Shown here: positions 29,234-38,314 of the stretch, one piece after another
Layout of the letters: the number at the start of each line of letters is the position of its first letter
How positions within the stretch are numbered: position 1 is the stretch's first letter
From: Parapedobacter sp. SGR-10
GTDB taxonomy: Bacteria > Bacteroidota > Bacteroidia > Sphingobacteriales > Sphingobacteriaceae
DNA length: 64,000 nucleotides
NCBI RefSeq assembly: GCF_011030405.1
Contig: NZ_JAAJTJ010000015.1
Coordinates: forward strand, 35,519-99,518
Reading direction: 5' to 3'
Program-made: the position numbers and the translations under genes
Notes under the pieces: generated by a model
Told to the model about the DNA's origin: nothing
Seen by the model: the letters and a program-made list of their open reading frames with translations, nothing else
Database searches by the model: none

Positions 29234-32200
29234 TTATCTGTGCTCTTCGCACCACTTTCGCGCATTGACAAAGGCCTCCAGCCACGGTGACACTTCATCC
29301 TGTCTTCCATCGGGGTAGTTTGCCCAGTTCCATTGGAAGATCGAGCGCTCTATATGGGGCATGGTGACCAAATGGCGTCCCGTACGATCACACATCATCG
29401 CTGTATTGAAGTCCGAACCGTTCGGATTGTGCGGATATTGCTCATAGGCATACTTAGCTACAATATGATAGGCCGATTCTTCTTTCGGAAGATTGAATTT
29501 GCCTTCACCATGCGAGATCCATACTCCTAACGTCGTACCGGCCAATGTAGACAGCATCACGGAGTTATTTTCTCTTACTTTGACCGACACAAAGTTGGAT
29601 TCATGCTTCCCTGATGTATTGTGTAGCATCTTGCCATGTTGGTCATGATCGGGGTTGATCAGTTCTAACTCCATAAACAACTGACATCCGTTACATATAC
29701 CGACGGAAAGTGTGTCTTGACGAGCAAAGAAATTGTCCAATGCTCTTTTGGCTTTTTCGTTGTACAGAAACGCGCCTGCCCAGCCTTTGGCCGATCCGAG
29801 CACATCCGAGTTGGAGAACCCGCCGACGGTGCCGATAAACTGAACATCTTCCAATGTTTCGCGACCCGAAATCAGATCCGTCATGTGTACATCCTTGACA
29901 TCAAACCCCGCAAGATACATGGCATTAGCCATTTCCCGCTCAGAATTGGATCCTTTCTCACGAATGATAGCTGCTTTTGGTCGAGGTTTCGCAGAGTCAA
30001 TAACCGGCTTCTTACCCTCGAAATGCGTTGGAAACTCATATCGCAATGGCTGATTTTTATAGTTGTTATAACGTTCATCCGCCATTCCGTTTTTAGACTG
30101 TTTTTGATCTAATAAAAATGACGTTTTGAACCAGATATCACGTGTCTCGGCTATGTTGAATGTAAAACTATCGTTGTGATTTTTGAATGTCACTTCTGTA
30201 CCCTCGTCAACTGTACCGATTTTTACAGCATCAATTCCGGCACCTGCCAATACATCCTCGAAAACTGAATCAGATTTTGCTTGTAATACTACAGCAATAT
30301 TTTCATTAAACAATGCTTTAACAGTATCGGCTTCGCCCAGTCCAGATAGGTCATAGTTGGCAGCCAAATCCACGTCCGCAAAAGTCATTTCCAATAAAGT
30401 CGTGACCAAACCTCCCGACCCCACATCGTGTCCCGCTACAATCTGATCATCCAGAATCAATTGCTGTATCGTATTGAAAGCAAGCTTAAAATAAGCCGCA
30501 TCCCGGATAGTTGGCACTTCTTTGCCAATTTTGTTCAATATCTGTGCAAAAGACGAACCGCCCAGTTTGAAGTTGTCTTTTGACAAATTGATATAGTAAA
30601 TAGATCCGGCATCTTTTTTCAAGACCGGTTCGATTACTTTATGAATATCTGTACAGTTTCCAGCCGCAGAAATAATGACTGTTCCCGGTGCAATGACGCT
30701 TTCTCCATTCGGATATTTTTGCTTCATCGAAAGCGAATCTTTCCCTGTCGGAATATTGATACCCAATTCGACAGCAAAATCTGAGCAAGCTTTTACCGCT
30801 TTATATAGACGCGCATCTTCTCCTTCGTTGTTGCATGCCCACATCCAATTGGCCGACAAGGATATGCCTGCCAAACCATTTTTGATAGGGGCAAACACAA
30901 TATTGGACAAAGCCTCTGCAACTGCCGTACGGCTGGCCGCTGCCGGATCAACAATCGCTGCTACAGGCGAATGTCCTACTGTAGTCGCAATCCCCTCTTT
31001 ACCCTTGTAATCCAATGCCATCACCCCGACATTGTTCAAGGGCAATTGCAACGGGCCGACACATTGTTGTTTGGCTACACGCCCACCTACACAACGGTCT
31101 ACTTTGTTGGTCAGCCAGTCCTTACAGGCAACTGCTTCCAGTTGGAGGACTTGGTTCAAGTAAATTGGTATATTCTCTACAGTATATTCTGCATCAGCGT
31201 ACATGCGCTGTACCGTTTTGTCACGCATATACGTCTTGGGAGAAGACCCGAAGAAATCTGCCAGGGCATAATCCATCGGCACCTCGCCTGTGGTCTGTGA
31301 CCGGAACGTAAAGCGATGATCTCCGGTGACATCCCCTACTATGTACATAGGTGCACGTTCGCGATCCGCTACACGCTTTAATGTATCTATATCTTTCTCG
31401 CTAATGACCAAGCCCATACGCTCCTGAGATTCGTTGCCGATGATCTCTTTTGCAGAAAGCGTTGGATCTCCTACAGGCAATCTGTCCAGATCGATCAATC
31501 CTCCCGTGTCTTCTACCAATTCGGAAAGGCAGTTCAAATGCCCCCCGGCACCGTGGTCATGGATAGATACAATAGGATTATGGTCCGATTCGACCATACC
31601 GCGAACAGCATTACACGCACGCTTCTGCATTTCAGGATTCGACCGCTGTATAGCATTCAATTCGATACCCGAACCAAATGCACCTGTATCTGCCGACGAA
31701 ACAGCCGCTCCTCCCATACCGATACGGTAGTTTTCACCACCTAATATAACGATCTTATCTCCGGTTTGAGGTGTATGCTTCTTGGCCTGTTCCAATTTGC
31801 CATAACCTACGCCACCAGCCTGCATAATGACTTTGTCGTAGCCCAATTTACGTCCGCCTTCCTCATGCTCAAAAGTCAGCACCGAGCCCACGATCAACGG
31901 CTGCCCAAACTTATTACCAAAGTCTGAAGCACCGTTGGAGGCCTTGATCAGAATATCCATCGGTGTTTGGTATAGCCAAGGACGTTCAGCCATGGCATTT
32001 TCCCAGGGTCTTGCACTGTTCGACCTTCCGGCAGGCTCCGTAACGGTGCCGGGCTGAAGATCCAATGCAGACTGCTCCAGTCTCGAATAAGCGGTCATGT
32101 AAATCGCCGTACCGGCCAAAGGAATAGCACCTTGCCCACCCGCCATGCGGTCACGGATTTCGCCTCCCGAACCTGTCGCCGCACCCGAAAAAGGTTCTAC

Positions 32201-32962
32201 TGTCGTCGGGAAGTTATGGGTCTCCGCTTTGACGGACAGTACCGATTCAAATTCTTTTTCTTCGTAAAAGTCTGGTCTGTCTGCCGATCGAGGAGCGAAT
32301 TGCATCACCCTAGGACCTTTGATAAAGGCCACATTATCTTTGTAAGCCGACACTACTTCATTGGGGTTTTCGGCGGTAGTTTTTTTGATCAACTTGAACA
32401 AGGAGGAGGGTTGCTCCTCCCCATCAATGATAAAGGTACCGTTGAATATTTTGTGGCGGCAATGTTCCGAGTTGGCTTGGGAAAAAGCAAACACTTCCGA
32501 ATCGGTCAGCTTGCGCCCCAATTTTACCGATAGATTGTTCAAATATTCGACCTCTTCGGGGTTTAAGGCCAATCCTTCGGATTTGTTATATGCGTCAATA
32601 TCGTCTATCTCCAGAATAGGCTCCGGTTGAATATGAATGGTGTACATATCCTGCGTCAAGGCACTGTATTTCTGTGAGATCATCGGGTCGAAATCGTTGA
32701 AATCGGCCGGCACAGGCTGAAACTCTTCTATACGCACAATACCTTGGAGACCCATGTTTTGAGTGATCTCTACAGCATTCGTACTCCAGGGCGTGATCAT
32801 GGCCGCACGAGGCCCCACATACCAATGCTCCAGTATGTCTTGTTCCAATTTTTTAGCGTTCCCGAAAAGCCAGTTGAGTTTGCTGATGTCTTCTTGTGAT
32901 AAAGAGTGTACACTTTGAACACCGTATACTGTGTTCGATGGGTTCTCAAAGAAATGAATCAT
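29234..32962 (-). CDS. purL: Phosphoribosylformylglycinamidine synthase (large PurL)
   Basis: 1242 residues, the single-chain FGAM synthetase that uses glutamine and ATP in step four of purine synthesis. In order: N-terminal PurS-like part and linker (SEVFAFSQANSEHCRHKIFN), two AIRS-like ATPase halves (KAETHNFPTTVEPFSGAATG, SIHDHGAGGHLNCLSEL) and a C-terminal class I glutaminase with catalytic Cys in VGICNGCQLF and HGEG. A minus-strand TAAATTTG -7 box at 33004-33011 lies about 40 bases upstream. Monocistronic between two terminators. Confidence 0.97.
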   Translation of the reverse strand: MIHFFENPSNTVYGVQSVHSLSQEDISKLNWLFGNAKKLEQDILEHWYVGPRAAMITPWSTNAVEITQNMGLQGIVRIEEFQPVPADFNDFDPMISQKYSALTQDMYTIHIQPEPILEIDDIDAYNKSEGLALNPEEVEYLNNLSVKLGRKLTDSEVFAFSQANSEHCRHKIFNGTFIIDGEEQPSSLFKLIKKTTAENPNEVVSAYKDNVAFIKGPRVMQFAPRSADRPDFYEEKEFESVLSVKAETHNFPTTVEPFSGAATGSGGEIRDRMAGGQGAIPLAGTAIYMTAYSRLEQSALDLQPGTVTEPAGRSNSARPWENAMAERPWLYQTPMDILIKASNGASDFGNKFGQPLIVGSVLTFEHEEGGRKLGYDKVIMQAGGVGYGKLEQAKKHTPQTGDKIVILGGENYRIGMGGAAVSSADTGAFGSGIELNAIQRSNPEMQKRACNAVRGMVESDHNPIVSIHDHGAGGHLNCLSELVEDTGGLIDLDRLPVGDPTLSAKEIIGNESQERMGLVISEKDIDTLKRVADRERAPMYIVGDVTGDHRFTFRSQTTGEVPMDYALADFFGSSPKTYMRDKTVQRMYADAEYTVENIPIYLNQVLQLEAVACKDWLTNKVDRCVGGRVAKQQCVGPLQLPLNNVGVMALDYKGKEGIATTVGHSPVAAIVDPAAASRTAVAEALSNIVFAPIKNGLAGISLSANWMWACNNEGEDARLYKAVKACSDFAVELGINIPTGKDSLSMKQKYPNGESVIAPGTVIISAAGNCTDIHKVIEPVLKKDAGSIYYINLSKDNFKLGGSSFAQILNKIGKEVPTIRDAAYFKLAFNTIQQLILDDQIVAGHDVGSGGLVTTLLEMTFADVDLAANYDLSGLGEADTVKALFNENIAVVLQAKSDSVFEDVLAGAGIDAVKIGTVDEGTEVTFKNHNDSFTFNIAETRDIWFKTSFLLDQKQSKNGMADERYNNYKNQPLRYEFPTHFEGKKPVIDSAKPRPKAAIIREKGSNSEREMANAMYLAGFDVKDVHMTDLISGRETLEDVQFIGTVGGFSNSDVLGSAKGWAGAFLYNEKAKRALDNFFARQDTLSVGICNGCQLFMELELINPDHDQHGKMLHNTSGKHESNFVSVKVRENNSVMLSTLAGTTLGVWISHGEGKFNLPKEESAYHIVAKYAYEQYPHNPNGSDFNTAMMCDRTGRHLVTMPHIERSIFQWNWANYPDGRQDEVSPWLEAFVNARKWCEEHR

Positions 32963-33003
32963 TATTATATAAGTGAATTTTGAATGTTCTTCAAATTAAA
33001 GCA

Positions 33004-33011
33004 CAAATTTA
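33004..33011 (-). promoter_or_regulatory. Putative -7 box of the purL promoter
   Basis: TAAATTTG on the minus strand fits the Bacteroidota TAnnTTTG box, 42 bases upstream of the purL start. No clear TTG -33 box is found at the normal distance, so this is tentative. Confidence 0.35.
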
Positions 33012-33061
33012 CAGAATATTTTCGGGGAAAAATATTTTTGTTTCGTCAAATTTTATGAACA

Positions 33062-33134
33062 AATTTTTGAAAAAAGGAGATCTTTTATGTTATCCTGGTC
33101 CCGCTTCAGGTTAGGATCAGAATAACATAAAAGA
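33062..33134 (-). terminator. Large stem-loop, probable bshB1 terminator
   Basis: Arms TCTTTTATGTTAT (33081-33093) and ATAACATAAAAGA (33122-33134) pair perfectly over 13 bp; inside them ATCCT and AGGAT, or CCTG and CAGG, can pair as well. Read on the minus strand the stem is followed by GATCTCC and a run of six T residues, as expected for the end of bshB1. The branched loop is larger than that of a plain terminator. Confidence 0.5.
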
Positions 33135-33194
33135 ACGGTTTTACCTCTAACTTAATGAAATTGTTTATACGCTAACGTTGGAATAATTTACAAA

Positions 33195-33923
33195 TTAAAT
33201 CAAATCAAAAATATCCCGCACTCCCAACAGCTTGCGTGAAGTAAACCCTTCTGCAAACGGCACTTGGATATTGCGGCCAAACTCTCGCGCCCTGGCCTTG
33301 GTGTACTCCATAAAATCCGGACTGGAAATATAGGTCTGCGGGCCATCTTCTTCGTTTGTAGCGTTGAATTGTGTCTTGTATGCCAGAACAGCCTGCTCTT
33401 TGATATTCCAATAAGGCGTAATATCCAGAACTATATCCGGTTGTATATACTTGTCTTGGACCAATTGCAATTGCAACCTTGGTCGAAAAGCTTCTTGCTC
33501 CACATCGTCTTCAAAAGTAACGACTCTCCTCAGACCCGACAGAAAAATAGAATCATTGACCAACTTACTGGCCCTGCCATGATCCGGATGCCGATCATCC
33601 AACGCATTCGTAATGATAATTTCAGGCCGAAATTTACGTATGGCACGAATGATTTTCTTTTGCGATTCCTCTTCATTCTGAAAGAAGCCGTCTCGCAGAC
33701 CCAAATTCTCCCGAACAGACACCCCCAATATCTTCGAGGCTGCCTCGGCCTCTTCCGTCCTGGTCTCTGCCGTACCACGCGAACCCAACTCTCCCCTCGT
33801 GAGATCCACAATGCCCACTTTTTTACCTTCGGCAACATATTTGGCAATCGTACCTCCAGCACCCAACTCAGCATCGTCGGGGTGTACGGTCATCACCAGC
33901 AAATCTAATTTTATTTCTGACAT
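33195..33923 (-). CDS. bshB1: Bacillithiol biosynthesis deacetylase BshB1
   Basis: 242 residues of the PIG-L/LmbE deacetylase family. HPDDAE at 14-19 and HPDH at 112-115 are the zinc ligands and catalytic Asp; ARDLTRGELG-like DLTRGELGSRGTAETR and LGLRDGFF match the BshB1 branch. It removes acetyl from GlcNAc-malate, the second step of bacillithiol synthesis. bshA and bshC are not in the window. A glutathione-peroxidase-like gene lies just upstream, which would fit a thiol-redox neighbourhood. Confidence 0.92.
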   Translation of the reverse strand: MSEIKLDLLVMTVHPDDAELGAGGTIAKYVAEGKKVGIVDLTRGELGSRGTAETRTEEAEAASKILGVSVRENLGLRDGFFQNEEESQKKIIRAIRKFRPEIIITNALDDRHPDHGRASKLVNDSIFLSGLRRVVTFEDDVEQEAFRPRLQLQLVQDKYIQPDIVLDITPYWNIKEQAVLAYKTQFNATNEEDGPQTYISSPDFMEYTKARAREFGRNIQVPFAEGFTSRKLLGVRDIFDLI

Positions 33924-33946
33924 ACTATTGAATATTGTACTGCGTA

Positions 33947-33954
33947 CAAAGATA
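33947..33954 (-). promoter_or_regulatory. Putative -7 box of the bshB1 promoter, next to the repeat element
   Basis: TATCTTTG on the minus strand fits TAnnTTTG and lies 24 bases before the bshB1 start. The hairpin element at 33962 begins 8 bases further upstream, so the -33 region would be made of repeat sequence. Confidence 0.4.
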
Positions 33955-33961
33955 CATTACT

Positions 33962-34066
33962 GTTCGTAGAGTTCCGCAGGGTCTCTACGAACTTTCTGAA
34001 TGGACAGGAGTCTGAAACTCTATTTCATTATCAATCCGTAGTGACCGCTACGCTCAACACTACGGA
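33962..34066 (-). repeat. Solo B-C-A hairpin element, gene-less relative of the RAYT element ends
   Basis: Three hairpins in a row. A: GTTCGTAGAG (33962-33971) pairs with CTCTACGAAC (33983-33992). C: a shorter GGAGT/ACTC stem at 34007-34021. B: TCCGTAGTG (34035-34043) pairs with CACTACGGA (34058-34066). Read on the minus strand the order is B-C-A, with the same hairpin lengths and the same 13-15-base spacers as the flanks of the Y1 transposase gene at 37.7-38.3 kb. It fills most of the gap between bshB1 and the peroxidase gene. Confidence 0.85.
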
Positions 34067-34103
34067 TAGAAAGGGTGTGCCTCTATCAACAAGCACAGCC
34101 TAC

Positions 34104-34604
34104 TCACTCCGCCAACAAACGCCGGATCTGCGCCTGTACCCTGGAAGAAAGAGGATTGGTAAAAGGACAGTAGAAATCAACTACACGACCAGATTTATCA
34201 ATGATGTATTTATGAAAATTCCATACCGGTTTGGAGTCGACACGTCCGTTTAGCTCTTTAGAGGATAGATATTTGTACAATGGATGTGCATACTCGCCTT
34301 TTACATGGATTCGTTTGAAAACAGGGAAGGTAAGCTGCTCTTTGAGCCGGCAATAGGTCTCCAGATTCAAGCCTGAACGAGGCTCCTGATTGAAAAAGTC
34401 GTTGCAAGGGAATGCCAATATTTCAAAGCCTTGATCCCGGTATTGCCGATAAAGCTGCTCCAAACTTTTAAACTGTCGTTTAAAATAACATTTACTAGCA
34501 GTATTGACGATCAACACGACTTTGCCCGAAAAGTCTTTCAACGATCTTTCCTGGCCGGAAAACTCAAGTGCACTATAGTCGTAGATCGTATTCATGGCGG
34601 TCAA
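34104..34604 (-). CDS. Glutathione-peroxidase family protein
   Basis: 166 residues, cytoplasmic. Peroxidatic Cys39 lies in NTASKCYF, Gln73 in FFNQEP, and Trp128/Asn129 in VWNFHKY, so the catalytic tetrad is complete. Cys85 (ETYCRLKEQ) is at the place of the resolving Cys of thioredoxin-dependent members. The usual FPCNQFGGQEP is changed to FPCNDFFNQEP and the usual SKCGF to SKCYF, so it is a divergent member. Probably reduces hydroperoxides with thioredoxin or bacillithiol. Starts six bases after the DUF4294 gene stop. Confidence 0.88.
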   Translation of the reverse strand: MTAMNTIYDYSALEFSGQERSLKDFSGKVVLIVNTASKCYFKRQFKSLEQLYRQYRDQGFEILAFPCNDFFNQEPRSGLNLETYCRLKEQLTFPVFKRIHVKGEYAHPLYKYLSSKELNGRVDSKPVWNFHKYIIDKSGRVVDFYCPFTNPLSSRVQAQIRRLLAE

Positions 34605-34610
34605 TTTATG

Positions 34611-35279
34611 CTATTGGTACGGCTTGTTGATAGGTCGTACGACTTCATATTCACGGATGATATTCTCTATCACAAAATCCTCTTGCGCGTCGTAGGTAGA
34701 TTTAAGATTATGACCGAATACCCTTGCTACACCTTGATAGACAAAGGCAGCGACACCTCCTTTCATATCTTTGACCAATTCATAACTGGTATGTCCCGTC
34801 TGCCTTTCGATAAGCTTGATCAATATCTTACCTTGGGATACGGAAAGGTTCTTAACCTCCGAATTGATTTTTTCCTTGATCTCACTTTCACAAGCTTTTA
34901 TCAAACGACGTTCTTCCCGTTTGGAAGAAGCCAAAGCCAGCTCCCGATCCAATTGTTCATAGCGTTTCTGGGCATAAATTGCATACGGCAGTACACGCAA
35001 TACATTTCTTTTTAAGCGCATATACTGTAACCGTTCTTGTTCACTTTTCCATTTACGCACAGCACGCACGACAACTTCCTCTATAGCAAACCACGGCACC
35101 ACTTCTCCACTTTCAAGGGTAGTCGTCGCATAATAGGCGACCACGTCAGGTTCTCCCGGTCCATAGTGGGGCAACGTCAAGGGCTCGCGTATCGGCAAAG
35201 GCAATTCCTGCCCCATTCCTTTGAACGCAAGCACCATCAACAGTACCATGAAACCTACCAATTTTTTGCTACCCATCAT
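34611..35279 (-). CDS. DUF4294 exported protein
   Basis: 222 residues with an N-terminal signal or anchor (about 8-24, VGFMVLLMVLAFKGMGQ). The central part (VVPWFAIEEVVVRAVRKWKS, LPYAIYAQKRYEQLDREL) is DUF4294, a Bacteroidota-specific family with no known function; the C-terminal half includes LIKLIERQTGHTSYELVKDM. It heads a two-gene operon with the peroxidase. Divergent from rel, with a 143-base AT-rich promoter gap. Confidence 0.85.
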   Translation of the reverse strand: MMGSKKLVGFMVLLMVLAFKGMGQELPLPIREPLTLPHYGPGEPDVVAYYATTTLESGEVVPWFAIEEVVVRAVRKWKSEQERLQYMRLKRNVLRVLPYAIYAQKRYEQLDRELALASSKREERRLIKACESEIKEKINSEVKNLSVSQGKILIKLIERQTGHTSYELVKDMKGGVAAFVYQGVARVFGHNLKSTYDAQEDFVIENIIREYEVVRPINKPYQ

Positions 35280-35422
35280 ATTTTTGGATATATATTCCTT
35301 CTAAAAAGGATTTATTTTATCTATATTTATGTCACAAAGTAAAGACAAAGATTTATAGAATCGTTATCCAACATAAAATTAAATATTTTTTTACAAAATA
35401 ACGAAATTTTTAAGAGGTTCTT

Positions 35423-37630
35423 ATGGAAGATTATGTGATTGATATTGAGGCAGAAAGCAAGGAAATACGAAAAAGATACAGGGCATTATTGAGAGCATGC
35501 AAACCAACTTTACAAAGAGGTGACAAACAGGAGATAAGGAAAGCTTTCGATCTGGCGCTAGAAAGCCATAAGGACATGCGGCGTAAATCCGGAGAACCAT
35601 ACATCTATCATCCGATAGCCGTAGCACAGATCGCCGCCGAAGAAATCGGACTGGGAACCACCTCAATCGTCTGTGCTCTATTGCACGATGTCGTCGAAGA
35701 CACCAGCCTCACGCTAGAAGATATTGAAGCGCGATTCGGTAAAAAAGTAGCCAAGATCATCGATGGTCTGACTAAAATATCGGGGGTATTCGACCCGAAC
35801 AGCTCACTGCAGGCCGAAAACTTCCGCAAGATGCTATTGACCCTGGCAGATGATGTACGGGTCATCCTTATCAAGCTGGCGGATAGACTACACAATATGC
35901 GCACTATGGAATTCATGGCACGGCACAAGCAGCTCAAGATAGCGTCCGAAACGAGCTATCTCTACGCACCTCTCGCCCATCGTTTGGGCTTGTACGCCAT
36001 TAAATCCGAGCTGGAAGACCTGTCCATGAAGTACACCGATCCGGACACTTACAAATTTATCGCCAAAAAACTGAATGAAAAGAAGGCCGAACGCGAAAAG
36101 TTTGTGGCCGATTTTATCGAACCTGTCAAAAAGATACTCGAAGAACAGGGAATCAAGGCCGATATTTTCGGCAGACCAAAGTCCATCCATTCCATATGGA
36201 ACAAGATGCGGAAAAAGTCCATTCCCTTTGAAGAGGTCTATGATTTATTTGCCATCCGTATCGTCATAGATACAGTGGACGAAAAGGAAAAAACCGAATG
36301 TTGGAAAGTGTACTCCATTGTCACAGATCTCTACCGCCCCAATCCCGATCGGCTTCGTGACTGGGTTTCCACGCCCAAAGCAAACGGTTACGAGTCATTA
36401 CATACTACGGTCATGGGCCCGAGAGGACAATGGGTAGAAGTACAGATACGTACCAAGCGTATGAATGAAATTGCCGAAAAGGGGTTTGCCGCACACTGGA
36501 AATACAAAGAATCCAATTCGGACAATGGACTGGATCAATGGATACAAAAGGTACGTGATATTCTCAGCAATCCCGAGCAAAATGCCTTGGATTTTTTGGA
36601 TGACTTCAAGATGAACCTCTTTTCCGATGAAATATTCATCTTCACACCCAAAGGTACACTTATTCAATTGCCCAACGGAGCTACAGCATTGGACTTTGCC
36701 TTCGAGATACACTCCGACATTGGTGCCACCTGTATCGGTGCCAAGGTAAACCACAAATTGGTACCACTCAGTCACCCCTTGCAAAATGGAGACCAGGTTG
36801 AGATCATTACTTCCAACAAGCAGTCTCCCAAGGAAGATTGGCTGAGCTTTGTCGTCACAGCCAAAGCCAAATCCAAAATCCGCTCCTCGCTCAAGGAAGA
36901 AAAACGCCGTGTAGCCGAAGAGGGCAAAGAGATCCTGGAACGCAAACTCAAATCGTTGAAAATCACGTACAATACAGACAACATCAACAAGATTGCGAAT
37001 TTCTTTAAATACCCCAGTTCACAAGAGTTGTTTTACAATGTAGCCAAAGGAGAGATCGACATCAAGAACCTACGCGAGTATGTGGCTAACGAAAAGACCC
37101 CGGAGACCCATTCCAACCAATTCACTTCGCACATTAACGGGTTGGTCGAAAAGCTGAACAAGAAAGATGCCGACACCATCTTGATAGGAGATGATATGCA
37201 AAAGATCGACTATACGTTGGCTCCGTGCTGCAACCCCATTCCAGGGGATGACATCTTCGGATTCCTGACTGTCAACGACGGCATAAAGATACACCGCACC
37301 TCCTGCCCTAATGCTTCAAAGCTTATGGCAAATTACGGTTACCGTATTCTCAAAGCCAAGTGGGCGTCGGCACAGCAGGATACGGCTTTCTTGACGGGCA
37401 TACGTATCGTTGGTATAGATGATGTAGGTTTGATCAACAAGCTGACTTCCGTGATTTCGCAGGACTTCAAGGTCAATATCCGTTCGCTGTCTATATCCAG
37501 CAACGAAGGTATCTTCGAGGGCAACATCATGGTACATGTCAATAACACGGATCAATTGGACAATCTGATCAATCACTTAAAAGGTGTACAAGGCATCACG
37601 GGCGTGACACGATACGAGTCGGAGAATTGA
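35423..37630 (+). CDS. rel: Bifunctional (p)ppGpp synthetase/hydrolase (Rel/SpoT)
   Basis: 735 residues. The HD hydrolase domain has HPIAVAQI and HDVVEDT (His88, Asp89) intact; the synthetase domain has EVYDLFAIRIVIDT and GYESLHTTVMG; then TGS (DEIFIFTPKGTLIQLPNGAT), a zinc-finger-like helical part with CCNPIPGD, and a C-terminal ACT domain. Both catalytic sites look functional, so it should make and degrade the alarmone. Alone in its unit; the region after it is occupied by the RAYT element. Confidence 0.96.
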   Translation: MEDYVIDIEAESKEIRKRYRALLRACKPTLQRGDKQEIRKAFDLALESHKDMRRKSGEPYIYHPIAVAQIAAEEIGLGTTSIVCALLHDVVEDTSLTLEDIEARFGKKVAKIIDGLTKISGVFDPNSSLQAENFRKMLLTLADDVRVILIKLADRLHNMRTMEFMARHKQLKIASETSYLYAPLAHRLGLYAIKSELEDLSMKYTDPDTYKFIAKKLNEKKAEREKFVADFIEPVKKILEEQGIKADIFGRPKSIHSIWNKMRKKSIPFEEVYDLFAIRIVIDTVDEKEKTECWKVYSIVTDLYRPNPDRLRDWVSTPKANGYESLHTTVMGPRGQWVEVQIRTKRMNEIAEKGFAAHWKYKESNSDNGLDQWIQKVRDILSNPEQNALDFLDDFKMNLFSDEIFIFTPKGTLIQLPNGATALDFAFEIHSDIGATCIGAKVNHKLVPLSHPLQNGDQVEIITSNKQSPKEDWLSFVVTAKAKSKIRSSLKEEKRRVAEEGKEILERKLKSLKITYNTDNINKIANFFKYPSSQELFYNVAKGEIDIKNLREYVANEKTPETHSNQFTSHINGLVEKLNKKDADTILIGDDMQKIDYTLAPCCNPIPGDDIFGFLTVNDGIKIHRTSCPNASKLMANYGYRILKAKWASAQQDTAFLTGIRIVGIDDVGLINKLTSVISQDFKVNIRSLSISSNEGIFEGNIMVHVNNTDQLDNLINHLKGVQGITGVTRYESEN

Positions 37631-37648
37631 TTTTTGACATTCACACTA

Positions 37649-37713
37649 TCCTTAGTGTTCAGCGTAGCGATCACTAAGGATTTAACAATGAAAAAGGTAG
37701 TCTCCGACTACCT
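37649..37713 (+). repeat. 5' flank of the RAYT element: hairpins B and C
   Basis: B: TCCTTAGTG (37649-37657) pairs with CACTAAGGA (37672-37680). C: AGGTAGTC (37695-37702) pairs with GACTACCT (37706-37713) around TCC. Both match the solo element at 33,962-34,066, read on its minus strand, in order, spacing and much of the sequence, including the AGCGTAGCG centre of B and the AATGAAA between B and C. The gene starts 43 bases downstream. Confidence 0.85.
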
Positions 37714-37756
37714 ACGAAATGGTTGTACAATCTTAAAATTACATTGAAATTCATTT

Positions 37757-38311
37757 ATGGGTGAACAAGGGTACTCCATAAAAGATCAATATTCAATCCA
37801 CTTCATTACATTTGCTGTAATCGAATGGGTTGATGTATTTACACGAAAGGGTTATGCCGACATTGTGGTCGAAAGTCTGAAATTTTGTCAAAGGGAAAAA
37901 GGATTAAAAGTTCATGCTTGGTGCATTATGAGTAATCATATTCATTTAATTTTATCAACCCAAGAGCCTAATCGTCTATCTGATATATTAAGAGATTTCA
38001 AAAAGTACACCTCAACAGCCATCATTAAAGCCATAAACGAAAACACAAGGGAAAGCAGAAAGAATTGGATGCTATGGATATTCAAAAAAGCCGGAGAAAA
38101 AAACAACAGAAACCAAGAATATCAGTTTTGGCGACAGGATAACCATCCGATCCAATGCGATACCAATGCCATCATAGAGACAAGACTCAATTATGTACAC
38201 GAGAACCCGGTAAAAGCCGGAATAGTGATGAGAGAACAAGATTATCTTTATTCATCGGCTATCGACTACTATACAGAAGAAAAAGGATTGATAGATATTG
38301 ATTTTATTTGA
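37757..38311 (+). CDS. REP-associated tyrosine transposase (RAYT, Y1_Tnp family)
   Basis: 184 residues of the HUH Y1 transposase family. The metal-binding HIH triad (61-63, in MSNHIHLIL) and the catalytic Tyr84 (FKKYTST) are intact; FWRQDNHPI and RLNYVHENPVKAGIV are the C-terminal RAYT signatures. These single-copy relatives of IS200/IS605 transposases cut and spread short palindromic repeats. The gene lies between hairpin pairs B-C upstream and C-A downstream and is inserted between rel and the Fur-family gene. Confidence 0.92.
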   Translation: MGEQGYSIKDQYSIHFITFAVIEWVDVFTRKGYADIVVESLKFCQREKGLKVHAWCIMSNHIHLILSTQEPNRLSDILRDFKKYTSTAIIKAINENTRESRKNWMLWIFKKAGEKNNRNQEYQFWRQDNHPIQCDTNAIIETRLNYVHENPVKAGIVMREQDYLYSSAIDYYTEEKGLIDIDFI

Positions 38312-38314
38312 TAC

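Noticed and set aside
37757..38311. Full IS200/IS605 insertion sequence
   Set aside because: The protein has RAYT-type C-terminal motifs, there is no TnpB gene, and the ends are multiple hairpins rather than one at each IS end.
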